64,000 nt of DNA from Pseudomonadota bacterium (GCA_018817425.1 JAHITX010000096.1:62001-126000); one strand, 5' to 3'; numbered from the stretch's first letter, positions 1-10,024 are shown. Notes: a model not told the origin generated them from the letters alone. Numbers and translations are program-made.

Positions 1-353
1 CACAGGATAATATCGAAATTCGAACACTCTTTTTCAATAGCACGAGCCAGGATAAAAGATGTCATGAAGGTGTCGGCTCCTGCCAAACGCTTGTCAGTAA
101 GCAGTATGCAGCGATCAGCACCAATTGCCATGGCTTCTCTGAGTACTTCTTCCGCCATCGGAGGGCCCATTGTAATAGCAGTTATATGACCGCCATGTAA
201 ATCTTTTAAGCGCAATGCCGCTTCAAGAGCATGATGGCAGGCCGGATTCATCATGCCTTCCGCCAGATCTCTCTTCAAGGTACCTGTACGCGGATCCCAA
301 TTTAGTTCCGATACCATAGGCACCTGTTTTATGCATACAATCAATTTTAACAT
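1..353 (-). CDS. etfB: Electron transfer flavoprotein beta subunit, C-terminus beyond window
   Basis: The reverse strand reads an ATG at 353 followed by MLKLIVCMKQVP and then a typical EtfB/FixA N-terminus (LNWDPRTGTLKR, NPACHHALEAALRLK, ITMGPPMAEEVLREAMAIGAD). About 117 residues are visible and the gene runs off the left edge. EtfB with EtfA carries FAD and AMP and takes electrons from acyl-CoA dehydrogenases. The start has a GAGAAG Shine-Dalgarno and lies 8 bp after the stop of the acyl-CoA dehydrogenase, so the two are surely co-transcribed. Family assignment is from conserved sequence. Whether this is a simple or a bifurcating ETF cannot be decided from this fragment. Confidence 0.93.
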   Translation of the reverse strand, partial: MLKLIVCIKQVPMVSELNWDPRTGTLKRDLAEGMMNPACHHALEAALRLKDLHGGHITAITMGPPMAEEVLREAMAIGADRCILLTDKRLAGADTFMTSFILARAIEKECSNFDIIL

Positions 354-361
354 TTTCTTCT

Positions 362-1510
362 CTACGTTGGTTTTGAAAGCAAAGAACGCGCTATTACCAT
401 GCGCTGCACTTCGCTGGTTCCTTCATAAATCTCAGTAACTTTTGCATCCCTGAAATAGCGTTCCACATCATATTCTTTACTGTAACCATATCCGCCATGA
501 ATCTGGACAGCAAGGCCGGTTACACGTGAAGCCAGCGTACTGCAATATAATTTAGCCATTGCAGCTTCTGCACCAAAAGCCTTTCCTGAATCTTTAAAAA
601 CACAGGCTCTGTATAAGAGTAAACGGGCGGCATCAATTTCGGTTGCCATGTCCGCAAGATAATTTTGAATAGTCTGGAAATTACTTAACGGTTTTTTAAA
701 TTGTTGCCGTTCTTTTGAATATTTAAGAGCATCATCAAAAGCTGCCTGTGCTATGCCCAAAGCCTGGGCGGCGATGCCTATACGGCCTGAATCAAGTGTA
801 GAAAGTCCGATCTTCAGACCATCTCCTTTGCGTCCGAGCAAATTGCTTTTTGGAACCCGGCAATCCTCAAAAAACAGAGAAGAAACAGGATTAGCCCGCA
901 TACCGCACAAGTCTTCAATTTCTCCTACAAAAAATCCGGGCGTATTTTTTTCTGCTATTAGCACGCTGCTTGTACTGCGCTGATTTTCCGAATCGGTTAT
1001 AGCGAAAATAAGAGCTGAACCGCAGATTCCACCATTTGTAACAAATATTTTGGTGCCGTTAATAACATAATCATCGCCGTCTTCAACTGCAGTGGTTTCA
1101 ACTCCACCTGCATCAGAACCTGCGTTTGCTTCGGTAAGGCAAAAAGCACCAATTATTTCTCCGCTTGCAAGTGGCGGTAAAAATTTTTCTTTTTGTTCTT
1201 TGGTTCCAAATTGTGCAATGGGATTAGTTCCCACACTGTTATGAACAGTTATGCAAAGCCCCATGGCAGCACAAACACGTGATATCTCCTCGATAACAAT
1301 TGCATAACTGATACTGTCCATCTCGGCTCCACCGTATTTTCTTGGAACCTGAAGGCCGAAAAAATTTAATGCCCGCATTTTTTCGACTACTTCCACTGGG
1401 AAACGCGCATTCTGATCAATTTCATGAGCAATAGGGCCAAGTTCTGTCTCAACAAATTTGCTCACGGTTTTACGCACAGTTTTATGTTTTAAACAGGGAT
1501 TAAAATTCAA
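362..1510 (-). CDS. Short-chain acyl-CoA dehydrogenase (butyryl-CoA dehydrogenase-like)
   Basis: FAD enzyme that oxidises acyl-CoA to 2-enoyl-CoA and hands electrons to the EtfAB encoded just downstream. The N-terminal helical domain, the FCLTEANAGSDAGG FAD/substrate segment and the C-terminal YEGTSEVQR motif are all present. The Glu in YEGT, about residue 363, matches the catalytic base of butyryl-CoA dehydrogenases. I chose the TTG at 1510 because GGAGG sits 5 nt before it and the resulting 382 residues is the usual family length. An upstream in-frame GTG at 1567 would add 19 unconserved residues and has no ribosome-binding site. Physiological substrate is unknown: it could be a C4-C6 acyl-CoA, a branched chain or an aromatic-pathway intermediate. 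Confidence 0.92.
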   Translation of the reverse strand: MNFNPCLKHKTVRKTVSKFVETELGPIAHEIDQNARFPVEVVEKMRALNFFGLQVPRKYGGAEMDSISYAIVIEEISRVCAAMGLCITVHNSVGTNPIAQFGTKEQKEKFLPPLASGEIIGAFCLTEANAGSDAGGVETTAVEDGDDYVINGTKIFVTNGGICGSALIFAITDSENQRSTSSVLIAEKNTPGFFVGEIEDLCGMRANPVSSLFFEDCRVPKSNLLGRKGDGLKIGLSTLDSGRIGIAAQALGIAQAAFDDALKYSKERQQFKKPLSNFQTIQNYLADMATEIDAARLLLYRACVFKDSGKAFGAEAAMAKLYCSTLASRVTGLAVQIHGGYGYSKEYDVERYFRDAKVTEIYEGTSEVQRMVIARSLLSKPT

Positions 1511-1712
1511 AATACCCTCCGATTTTTCCCCGGCTATGCCAATTGCTATAAAACCAGGATTGATCACTTACACAAATACAAACAACAATTATGTTTTAAA
1601 AAAATATACCCTAAAACTACAAAACAGCCAATAGTGCTGCTGATAAAAAATTGTTTAGTTAACTTAAAAGCTGCAAAAAATCAAGCCCCATTATAAACTC
1701 TGCGTTAAGAGT

Positions 1713-3245
1713 CTATAATATTTCAACTATTTCAAATTCCTGTAAATGATATTCATGTTCCGGATATATTACAATTTGTCTTCCTATCATTTTTTCAAGT
1801 GAGCTTATAAGATGGCTTTCTTCCACATGAAGAAGCTCTGCTATTTCCGGGTGAACATGTAAAGCAACTTTGCTGCCGGCCATATCAAGAGATTCCCTTT
1901 GAATTTCTCTGTAAATATTATAACAAATAGTTTGCTTGGATAAAAGCTTCCCTTCTCCCTCACAGTAGAAACAAGGTTCGGAAAGAGCCTGTATCAATGG
2001 GGATCTAATCCTTTTTCTTGTCATTTGTATTAATCCCATTTCCGAAATAGGCAAAATATTCGTTTTGCTTTTATCTTTAGATAGAGCCTCCTTAAAAGCG
2101 TTAAATACTTTTTCCTGGTTTTGCTTTTTTTCCATGTCGATAAAATCAATTATTATTATACCACCTATATCCCTTAAACGTATCTGGTAAGCAATTTCTT
2201 TTACAGCTTCAAGGTTGGTCTTTAATATAGTTTCTTCCAGATTATGTTTTCCTACATAACGACCTGTGTTTACGTCAATTGCAACAAGGGCTTCCGTATG
2301 CTCAATTACTATATAACCACCGGATTTTAACCAGATCTTTCTTCTTATGGCACGTGAAATATCCCCTTCAAGATTATATGCATCAAAAATAGGCTCATGA
2401 CCTTCATAAAGCTCTACCGAACTTTTTAGGCTAGGCATGAAAGTATCAAGGAATGAAAGAACCGATTCATAATCGGGACGTGAATCAATTATCATTTTTT
2501 CCGCTTCGTGCATCAGAAGATCTCTGGCGGCGCGCAGGCAAACTGTAAGTTCCTTGTGAAGCAATGACGGGGCTGAAGTCTTTTGGTATTTTTCCTGAAC
2601 ATTCTTCCATATGTTAATAAGAAAGCTCATTTCATTTAGAAGACTTTCTTCCTGAATTCCTTCAGCAGCAGTTCTTACAATATATCCGAAATGATCTTTT
2701 CTTAAAGAAATAACCATTTCTTTCAAACGGGTTCTTTCCGTTTCATTCTCTATACGCCTGGATATCCCGATATGATCCGAATTCGGCATAAGTACTAAAA
2801 ATCTTCCCGGAAGTGTTGCGTAGGAAGTAGCACGCGCGCCTTTGGTGCCGATAGGCGGCTTCGCAACCTGGGCCAGCACTTCCTGGCCTTCAGTAATTAG
2901 ATCTCCAATTTTAATATCATGATTTTTCTTAAAAGGATGAGCTGATTCATGGTGCAAATTTGCGTTGTCTTCTGTTTGTAATTCATCGGAATTAAAAGGG
3001 TTAAGCTCATCGAAACTATTCACATTCAGATCATCGACATATATAAAAGCAGCCTGGTTAATGCCTATATCGATAAAAGCAGCCTGCATTCCCGGCAACA
3101 CTCTTTGCACTCTTCCTTTATAAATGTTTCCGGCTATATCGGAAATGTTTCCCCGTTCAATAAAAAATTCCGCAATGGTTCCGTCTTCAAGAAGGGCTAC
3201 CCTTGTTTCATGCTCACAGACATTTACAACAATCTTCTTATACAT
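1713..3245 (-). CDS. rng: Ribonuclease G (RNase E/G family)
   Basis: Endoribonuclease for rRNA maturation and mRNA decay. The 510-residue protein starts MYKKIVVNVCEHETRVALLEDG and continues with the S1-type RNA-binding segment (GNIYKGRVQRVLPGMQAAFIDIG), which carries a charged insertion at about residues 75-110. The catalytic region shows VAIDVNTGRYVG and GGIIIIDFIDM, which hold the two metal-binding Asp residues. The Zn-link motif CFYCEGEG follows. There is no long C-terminal degradosome scaffold, so this is RNase G rather than RNase E. A GGGTGGG-type ribosome-binding site precedes the ATG. The gene follows the radical SAM/DUF2344 gene by 48 bp, a pairing seen in many bacteria. Confidence 0.95.
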   Translation of the reverse strand: MYKKIVVNVCEHETRVALLEDGTIAEFFIERGNISDIAGNIYKGRVQRVLPGMQAAFIDIGINQAAFIYVDDLNVNSFDELNPFNSDELQTEDNANLHHESAHPFKKNHDIKIGDLITEGQEVLAQVAKPPIGTKGARATSYATLPGRFLVLMPNSDHIGISRRIENETERTRLKEMVISLRKDHFGYIVRTAAEGIQEESLLNEMSFLINIWKNVQEKYQKTSAPSLLHKELTVCLRAARDLLMHEAEKMIIDSRPDYESVLSFLDTFMPSLKSSVELYEGHEPIFDAYNLEGDISRAIRRKIWLKSGGYIVIEHTEALVAIDVNTGRYVGKHNLEETILKTNLEAVKEIAYQIRLRDIGGIIIIDFIDMEKKQNQEKVFNAFKEALSKDKSKTNILPISEMGLIQMTRKRIRSPLIQALSEPCFYCEGEGKLLSKQTICYNIYREIQRESLDMAGSKVALHVHPEIAELLHVEESHLISSLEKMIGRQIVIYPEHEYHLQEFEIVEIL

Positions 3246-3293
3246 AATAACCCACCCTTTTTGTTAGCTTCATATAATTTTGTTAAAACCATA

Positions 3294-5798
3294 TCATACA
3301 ACGGAAATTTTTACTATACGTGCCGTTTTTAAATTTTCTTCGGAAAGATCAAAAATATTTTTAATAACCTCAATTGGTCTTACTATTGTACCTGGACCGG
3401 ATAATAATACCATTTTAAGACCGGTTGGAGATAGCAAATCTATGCAGTTTATAACTTCTTTTAAATCAATCTTTTTTACAACTCCTTTTTTATTTTTGCG
3501 TTCTATAAAAGCCTCTGATTCCTTCTCGAATAATTCCAGGCTGTATTTATCAAAATTTCCCGAGTTCAATATAACTTCATATTCATGCAGTGCGGTATTA
3601 AGGTTTTTGTTTTTTGGCTTTTGATTATGTTCGCAATGCAAAACAGATAATCCCTGCGGAAGTTGTTTGTTTAGTTTTTCTATTATTAAAAATGGGTCAG
3701 TATCGGCAGTAACTGCTATGTATAATGTTTCGCAAAGACTTTCCATGCCTATGGGCAGTGTGTCTTCAAAGGATATTTTAGGCATGGGGTGGAAACCTTC
3801 CGAATAAGCAACTTGAATTGCGCTTCGCCTGATTGCCCGTAAAAATATGTTGATCATCTCAAGATGACCAAAAAATCTTGCCGCATCTTTTTTGTGGAAA
3901 GTAATTATTAATTTTTTATAAAATCTTTTTTCCGGTTTACTTATTTTGGGGTTTATATTTATTGTTTCATTATTGTTTTCGCAAAACATTGGCTCAATAC
4001 CGGCAAAATCACATACACCGCAGCTGTTACAAAAAGTTTTGCAATTATCGGAAGTTTTTGCAAACAAGGCTTTATCAAATTCACTTATTAAAAAATCCTT
4101 AGTAACTCTTGCATCAATATGATCCCAGGGCAAAGGTTCTGATATCGTCCTTTTTCTGGAAAGATAAAAAGCAGGGTCAATACCGGCAGATGATATGGCT
4201 TCTTCCCACAATCCATACCTGAATTTGTCGCTCCAGCCATCGAATCTGCATCCTTTTTCGTAGGCGGTGATAAGCAGGCTGTTAAGCCTTCTGTCCCCAC
4301 GCGCCCATAATCCCTCGAGAAAGCTTACTTTAGGGTTTTGCCATTTGAAATTAATTCCTGAAACATCAAGTTTGTTTTTGATCAGTTTGATCTTTTCTTC
4401 CGATTCTTCCAAAGATATCTGAGGACACCACTGAAAAGGAGTATGTGCTTTTGGGATAAATGTTGAAACACTTACATTGATCGCACTATTCTTATTGATC
4501 CTGCTTTTTCTAAGCTTATAAACAAGTTCTATAAGCTCTTTTATATCATCATCTGTTTCAGTTGGAAGGCCGATCATAAAATAAAGCTTTATTGTCTTCC
4601 ATCCCATGTTTAATGCCGTATTAACGGAACTGAAAATATCTTCTTCGTCAATGTTTTTATTAATAACATTTCTTAGACGCTGGCTTCCGGCCTCAGGTGC
4701 TATAGTAAAACCGGTTTTTCTTACTTTTTTTATATGATTTATAAGTTCAGGAGTAAGTGAACCTGCACGAAGAGAAGGTAAAGATACGGCAATATGCTCT
4801 GCTTCATATATTGCCATCAATTTTTCAAGAAGAGGATTTAATGAGCAATAATCTCCCGTACTCAAAGACAACAAAGAAACATCTTCATAGCCGGTTGAAG
4901 CAATAGACTGATTGGAGATATTAATGATGTTTTCAAGAGATCGTTCACGAACCGGCCTGTAAATCATTCCTGCCTGGCAGAATCTGCATCCTCGTGAACA
5001 TCCTCTTGCAATCTCAATACGAAGCCGGTCATGAATCGGCCTGCCGTATGGTATTACAGGTTTATCAGGAAAGGGGGCATCATTAAGATCTTTAATTATT
5101 GTTCGGGTAATTTTTGAATAATCAGAAAATTTCGGAGATAAAATCTGAAATCCGTTTTCATCAAATCTTTCTTTAAAAAATGAAGGTATATAAACTCCTT
5201 CAATCCGGGACCAGGATTTTAAGAGCTCTTCCTTATCTTTAGACAAAGCTTCTTTCCATTTTATCCAGGCATTTGACATTTCAACAATTACTGTCTCACC
5301 ATCTCCTATCACAATTGCATCAAATATTTTGGATACAGTTTCCGGATTGGATGTACAAGGTCCTCCGGCAATTATAAAAGGATGAGAAATATCCCTCTGG
5401 TTTGAATAAAAGGGAATATTTGCAAGATCGAGCATTGTAAGTATATTTGTAAAATTCAGTTCATAAAGGAGACTGAAACCAATCATATCAAATTTATCAA
5501 GTGGCCTTCGTGTCTCAAGCGAAAACAGAGGCGTATTTGAAGCTCTGAGATAAGCTTCAAAGTCGACAGCCGGGGTAAACACTCTTTCGGCAGCGATGTT
5601 TTTATGGCTGTTTAAAATGTGATATAAAATTTGAAGCCCAAAATGAGAAGTGCCTACTTCATATAAATCAGGAAAGGCAAGTGCAACGGAAAATGATAAT
5701 TTTTTGTAATCTTTTCTTACAGTATTAACTTCAGAACCCAGATAGCGGCTTGGTTGTTCAACTTGCGACAAAATATTGTCAATAATTTTTTCGATCAT
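3294..5798 (-). CDS. Radical SAM protein with B12-binding-like N-domain fused to DUF2344
   Basis: A fusion of the two radical SAM-associated families usually named TIGR03960 and TIGR03936. The N-terminal 200 residues resemble a B12-binding Rossmann domain but lack the DxHxxG motif. The radical SAM motif CSRGCRFC is at about residues 267-274, and the DUF2344 domain covers the last 210 residues (HKKDAARFFGHLEMINIFLRAI onward). I chose the ATG at 5798 (834 aa), with AAGGG 11 nt before it, because a longer frame to 5855 reads through a terminator-like hairpin. The function is not established. The frequent RNase G neighbour and tRNA-like DUF2344 context hint at RNA modification, but that is inference. 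A CxxC-rich segment near residue 640 (CNSCGVCDFAGIEPMFC) may hold a second cluster. Confidence 0.85.
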   Translation of the reverse strand: MIEKIIDNILSQVEQPSRYLGSEVNTVRKDYKKLSFSVALAFPDLYEVGTSHFGLQILYHILNSHKNIAAERVFTPAVDFEAYLRASNTPLFSLETRRPLDKFDMIGFSLLYELNFTNILTMLDLANIPFYSNQRDISHPFIIAGGPCTSNPETVSKIFDAIVIGDGETVIVEMSNAWIKWKEALSKDKEELLKSWSRIEGVYIPSFFKERFDENGFQILSPKFSDYSKITRTIIKDLNDAPFPDKPVIPYGRPIHDRLRIEIARGCSRGCRFCQAGMIYRPVRERSLENIINISNQSIASTGYEDVSLLSLSTGDYCSLNPLLEKLMAIYEAEHIAVSLPSLRAGSLTPELINHIKKVRKTGFTIAPEAGSQRLRNVINKNIDEEDIFSSVNTALNMGWKTIKLYFMIGLPTETDDDIKELIELVYKLRKSRINKNSAINVSVSTFIPKAHTPFQWCPQISLEESEEKIKLIKNKLDVSGINFKWQNPKVSFLEGLWARGDRRLNSLLITAYEKGCRFDGWSDKFRYGLWEEAISSAGIDPAFYLSRKRTISEPLPWDHIDARVTKDFLISEFDKALFAKTSDNCKTFCNSCGVCDFAGIEPMFCENNNETININPKISKPEKRFYKKLIITFHKKDAARFFGHLEMINIFLRAIRRSAIQVAYSEGFHPMPKISFEDTLPIGMESLCETLYIAVTADTDPFLIIEKLNKQLPQGLSVLHCEHNQKPKNKNLNTALHEYEVILNSGNFDKYSLELFEKESEAFIERKNKKGVVKKIDLKEVINCIDLLSPTGLKMVLLSGPGTIVRPIEVIKNIFDLSEENLKTARIVKISVV

Positions 5799-5812
5799 AA
5801 TTTTTATTACCC

Positions 5813-5842
5813 TTGAAAAAAAGAAACCTGCCGGAAGGCAGG
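5813..5842 (-). terminator. Rho-independent terminator or leader attenuator before the radical SAM gene
   Basis: On the minus strand a perfect stem CCTGCC, loop TTCC, GGCAGG is followed by TTTCTTTTTTTC. The U-tract ends only about 15 nt before the start codon at 5798, with the AAGGG ribosome-binding site directly after it. It may end the FecR transcript coming from 6092, or it may attenuate entry into the radical SAM-rng operon. Confidence 0.7.
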
Positions 5843-5954
5843 AAGGAAAACACAAAGAATTCTATATATGACATTGAATAAATAATAAAGAAACATCTGA
5901 CGGTAATTTCAAAATTGATCAGAGGAAAGAATCTTGATCGGTAATTATAGAGCT

Positions 5955-6018
5955 GCCTCCTTGATTTAGGCTATAGAGTTTTTACTATTTCCAGTTAAAA
6001 CATGCCTTTCAAGGAGGC
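5955..6018. repeat. Imperfect inverted repeat in intergenic gap
   Basis: GCCTCCTTGA at 5955-5964 is matched by TCAAGGAGGC at 6009-6018, and AGGC/GCCT extend the stem inward. The loop is about 30-40 nt. It lies between the FecR-protein stop (6092) and the radical SAM gene. There is no clear U-tract, so it could be an mRNA 3' structure or a small repeat. The rest of 5843-6091 shows no gene. Confidence 0.5.
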
Positions 6019-6091
6019 TTATTTTCAGACTTGAATTGAACCACTTTTTTTTAAAAGCGGTTTTGTACAAAAGCAAGAGTTAGTCCCGATC

Positions 6092-9000
6092 CTATTTTGC
6101 AGTTCCTGAAGCAGTTCCTGTTATTACACCTGAAGACGGAGAGTCTATTTTTCCTGCTCCTGCTCCCCTAAAGCTGGTAGAACCATTGAATCCGCCTGTG
6201 CCGTTATCAATAGTGGACATCCAGACTTTATTCGTTGTATCCCATACTTTGGGAGTAAATGTTGCAGTCAAACCGCCCCCGGATATAGGTATGCCGGTTC
6301 CTATAACAGGTGCTGCCGTATATGTTCCCATTACATAGCTGTCGGTTCCATTGCCGCACGCCCATATCTTTGGTGGCTCACCGCTGTTTGAAGCAAAAAA
6401 TGCGACCTTCTCCATGGTGATATTCATATTATTACCACTGCCTGTCATTGTTGCATTTCCGACCTCAACAGACGGGATGCCTAATTGCTTTAGTTTGTCA
6501 TTTCCTCCTCCGGGGGTCATATCCGCAGCCATCGTAAGAAAAGCCGATGTTTCAAATCCTATACCCATAGCAACGGTCTGACATGTGTAATTGGTAGGGT
6601 CAAATGTGCCCCGTACATTGCCAACCTGAATAACTGTAAACGGATAATCCCCCGGTTCATATGCTGCGACATATCCGTAATACTTGCCCTTTATTTCATT
6701 GTCCGACCATTTGGATCCAATAGTATCGTTTCCGGCAATCACCCTGACATCGGGGGCTGCGGGAGAATAATATAAGGAATTGCTTTCAAGCAGTGTAGAT
6801 GAAGTCCATGAATCGGTGTAATTAATTCCGTTATATGCCCCACCCGACAGTGAATAATTTATTTGCCATAGCCTGGAACCGGAATAAAAATAAATGCTTT
6901 TTGCTTCATCAAAGGAGGGGGGCATTCCGGTATTAACTACAGGTTCTGCCGGGCCTCCCTGTATTTTGAAATAGCCTGTACCTGAAACAATGTCCGTACT
7001 TTCCCAGATATTACCCATAAGGGATTCGGGAGCAATAGTAGTATTATCTATATATACAGGATAAAGTCCGCCCTCACCATACCATGCTTCAGGATCTTTA
7101 TAAGCTGTGCCGGCAAAACTGCCGATTAATATACCCGCCTTGTTTTGCGTTCCTTCTTTATAAACAAATGTGGCATATATAATGCCCGTTACTGAATCAT
7201 CTATAGTATACCCGCTAACAAAACCCTTGTAAGCGCCTTTGCCGTCTAATGTAGTATGAGTACCGTTTATCGCATTATAGCTGTCTATATAAGCTGCAAA
7301 TACGGTTGGTTTATATTGATCGTTTTCATATTCCCCTCCCAGATAAAATGCTGCAGGCGAGCCTGATGTTGCCGACCACAGATCACCTGTACCTCCCATA
7401 TATGCTACAATCGAATCCCAATAGTCATAATAATATGAATGTGTTGAAGCTGTTGAAGGAAATCCCATCTGGCCGGCTAAATTATTAAAAAATGTATCAT
7501 TAAAAGTTGATGGATAATCTGTGCCGGTTGAGTATGCTACCCATTGTTCTGATGAGGTGTTATAGGAAAATTCAGTCCACATCGCTTTGCCTAAAGGCCC
7601 TTCATCCAGATTATATTCCCTTTTCTTTAAAATTGTGCCGTCATGAAAATAAATGGTTCCCTCCTTATCATTATTGGAATACCAATACCAATAATGTCTT
7701 GTCGGGCTTTCATAATAGCTTGCATTGTATTGAGATTTATATCGTCTGGTCTTTGTATCAAACTTGCTGAAAAAAGTAAGCGATGCTTCAGCTTCCCAGG
7801 CTCCTGCAAGATCGCCCTGCCATGAATAAAAGGTATCGGGATTAGCCAGTGTATTACCTATTCCAAGAAGATCGGCAGAAATATTACCCAGTTTGGTTTT
7901 TGTGATAAACTTGCCGCCATTTCCGGAACCTGTAATTACCCCATTATTGGCGGTGCCGTTTATCGGGACAAACCAGTATCCGAAATCAGGCTGCCAGGTA
8001 TTTGAAGAATCCTTATAATATCCTATTTCACCCCAGCCGCTGGCATAAACTGTGAAATCCGTATATCCGGCCGCCGGTATGCCATAGCCGCCAACCCATA
8101 TCGGAATCTGGTAAATTCCCCAGTTTTCACCCTTTATGCTGAGAGTCTTGCCGTACATATCCATAGAGCCGATAAAAGATCCGGCTACAGGGGAGCCATT
8201 GTTTGTAAAAGATCCGTCCAGCCAGGTAAAAAGGCTACCTTCCATCACATTTGAATTCAAGTTGGCTTGTGTAATGCCATAGGCATTTGCTGCGAAATTA
8301 TCATTACATACAGTAGAAGATAATGTTCCGCTTGTATTCCATGTGCCATTGGATGTACTCAGACTGCCTTCATACAATCCTTTAAAAACGCCGGCTTTAG
8401 TATTGTCCTGGCCTATATAAATGCCGTAAAAAAGTCCTTTCGCCCCTCGAACAGCAGATAAAAATCCTCCGGTATCCGCAATATACGCGCCATTTACGGT
8501 TCCTGCCGGGGTTACAAATTTACCTGACAGTCGCGAAAAGTAAATGTCCGGTTTTGAATAATCACCATTATAAGGTGAGTATGTGCCGCCCATTGTAAAT
8601 GGCGCTGCCGTACTATCCCATGGATAGCCCGTACTCGCAAAGCTGCCGCTGAACAGGTCATAAGGCCTCTGCGCCAGAACATCAATCGCCATTTCAGAAT
8701 ACCAGTTGATTTCAAAATTCTCGCTGCCCGGGTCCCATATGCTGTTTGCTGGAAAGGGTCTGAGTTCCTCTATGCTTGTAATGTTCCATGAACTGTATTT
8801 GGTTGTCACGTCATGATCACTTTTTACACTTGTGCCATCGGGAAAATACAGCATTTCAAATCCGGCATATCCATTGTCAGCAAATCCCATACCCATACCG
8901 TCGGGACTCTGTATATATTCGGCATCATAATGATACCGTATTCCGCTAACTGTCTGAGCATATTCAGTCTCATAATAAGTGCCGGAAACAGACCGGAATA

Positions 9001-10024
9001 TTTGATCTGTAATAAAGGTTCCGCCGGTTGTGGTTGGGGTTGGCTCTGTGTCTGTTAATGCTTCGGGTTGTGTTTCTGATACAGGAGGAGGATCCGACAC
9101 AGGAACAATCGGGTCGGGTGGATTAGTTGCTATTGTCAGAGGAGATAATACATCTCCGGGCACAGGTGGCATTTCAGAAAAAGCATTTACTTGAGTGGCA
9201 AAGCTATCAGCATCAGCTGTGCCTGGCTCTGTTGAACCGGTATCTCCGGCATCCGAAGCTCCGCTATCCGTATCCCCGGTTGAATCATCTTTGACATCCG
9301 TATCTCCCGTATCCGTTGAGTCATCTTTTTTATCCGAATCATCATCAACAGGAGCAGTATCCCCGGAATGCCTGTCTGTTTCGGAGTCTGTTGCGGGTCT
9401 TGGAGGAGCGGGCCGTTTGCCTTTAGATACGGTTGTGATCTGACCGGCAGTAATATTTACGACATCATCGGGAAACTGTGGGTTGTATGTTTCTACCGTC
9501 CCTTTATTAACAAGAACTCCGGTCATAGCATTTTCATAAAACACAATATAATCAGTGCCTCTGACCCCGGCTATTGCATTTGACGTTCGGACTTCAAATC
9601 TTGTTGGCGATCTGGAAATTCTCTTTGAAAGAAACGAAACAACGGAACGCACTTTGCCTCTTACCAAATTCAATACGCCCGAGCTTTCTGAAACATAATC
9701 GCTTATATCCACCCTTGTCCGGCCAGCAAGGCTTACAATATTTCCGTCATTAAATCTGATTCTGGCCTTTGACCTGCTTTTAGTTCTTACCGCATCCTTA
9801 ACATAAACAGGGGTTCCCACCCTGACCGGTTCTGCCGGCAGTTTACCGCCTCTGAGCACATCAACTCTTCCTTTTACATAGGTAAATTTACCGGTTGATT
9901 CAGCCGATGCCTGTGCTCCCGCCGGCAGAAGGCAAAATATGATAAATAAAAAAACAGACAGCATTATTCCGGCTGTATGGCTGTACCGACAAATCGATTT
10001 ATTGTTTTTATAGTTCTTTAACAT
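6092..10024 (-). CDS. Giant exported FecR-domain protein with beta-rich repeat region
   Basis: 1310 residues. A long signal peptide ends at about AQASA (residue 41). A FecR domain follows (about 45-195: TYVKGRVDVLRGG, VYVKDAVRTKSRSKARIRFNDG, FEVRTSNAIAGVRGTDYIV). Next comes an Asp/Ser/Thr-rich linker of low complexity (about 200-275) and then roughly 1000 residues rich in Gly, Tyr, Asn and Trp. Segments of the type GxYxG...AAYI...KGxYxGxVSG recur at least three times, suggesting stacked beta repeats. I do not recognise the C-terminal family. The start has GGAGG 9 nt upstream and lies 44 bp after the TPR-barrel gene, so they form one operon. Likely location is the cell surface or the periplasm. 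No C-terminal barrel or sorting signal was seen. Confidence 0.8.
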   Translation of the reverse strand: MLKNYKNNKSICRYSHTAGIMLSVFLFIIFCLLPAGAQASAESTGKFTYVKGRVDVLRGGKLPAEPVRVGTPVYVKDAVRTKSRSKARIRFNDGNIVSLAGRTRVDISDYVSESSGVLNLVRGKVRSVVSFLSKRISRSPTRFEVRTSNAIAGVRGTDYIVFYENAMTGVLVNKGTVETYNPQFPDDVVNITAGQITTVSKGKRPAPPRPATDSETDRHSGDTAPVDDDSDKKDDSTDTGDTDVKDDSTGDTDSGASDAGDTGSTEPGTADADSFATQVNAFSEMPPVPGDVLSPLTIATNPPDPIVPVSDPPPVSETQPEALTDTEPTPTTTGGTFITDQIFRSVSGTYYETEYAQTVSGIRYHYDAEYIQSPDGMGMGFADNGYAGFEMLYFPDGTSVKSDHDVTTKYSSWNITSIEELRPFPANSIWDPGSENFEINWYSEMAIDVLAQRPYDLFSGSFASTGYPWDSTAAPFTMGGTYSPYNGDYSKPDIYFSRLSGKFVTPAGTVNGAYIADTGGFLSAVRGAKGLFYGIYIGQDNTKAGVFKGLYEGSLSTSNGTWNTSGTLSSTVCNDNFAANAYGITQANLNSNVMEGSLFTWLDGSFTNNGSPVAGSFIGSMDMYGKTLSIKGENWGIYQIPIWVGGYGIPAAGYTDFTVYASGWGEIGYYKDSSNTWQPDFGYWFVPINGTANNGVITGSGNGGKFITKTKLGNISADLLGIGNTLANPDTFYSWQGDLAGAWEAEASLTFFSKFDTKTRRYKSQYNASYYESPTRHYWYWYSNNDKEGTIYFHDGTILKKREYNLDEGPLGKAMWTEFSYNTSSEQWVAYSTGTDYPSTFNDTFFNNLAGQMGFPSTASTHSYYYDYWDSIVAYMGGTGDLWSATSGSPAAFYLGGEYENDQYKPTVFAAYIDSYNAINGTHTTLDGKGAYKGFVSGYTIDDSVTGIIYATFVYKEGTQNKAGILIGSFAGTAYKDPEAWYGEGGLYPVYIDNTTIAPESLMGNIWESTDIVSGTGYFKIQGGPAEPVVNTGMPPSFDEAKSIYFYSGSRLWQINYSLSGGAYNGINYTDSWTSSTLLESNSLYYSPAAPDVRVIAGNDTIGSKWSDNEIKGKYYGYVAAYEPGDYPFTVIQVGNVRGTFDPTNYTCQTVAMGIGFETSAFLTMAADMTPGGGNDKLKQLGIPSVEVGNATMTGSGNNMNITMEKVAFFASNSGEPPKIWACGNGTDSYVMGTYTAAPVIGTGIPISGGGLTATFTPKVWDTTNKVWMSTIDNGTGGFNGSTSFRGAGAGKIDSPSSGVITGTASGTAK

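Noticed and set aside
1511-1567. GTG start 19 codons upstream in acyl-CoA dehydrogenase
   Set aside because: No Shine-Dalgarno and non-conserved residues; the TTG at 1510 has an ideal one.
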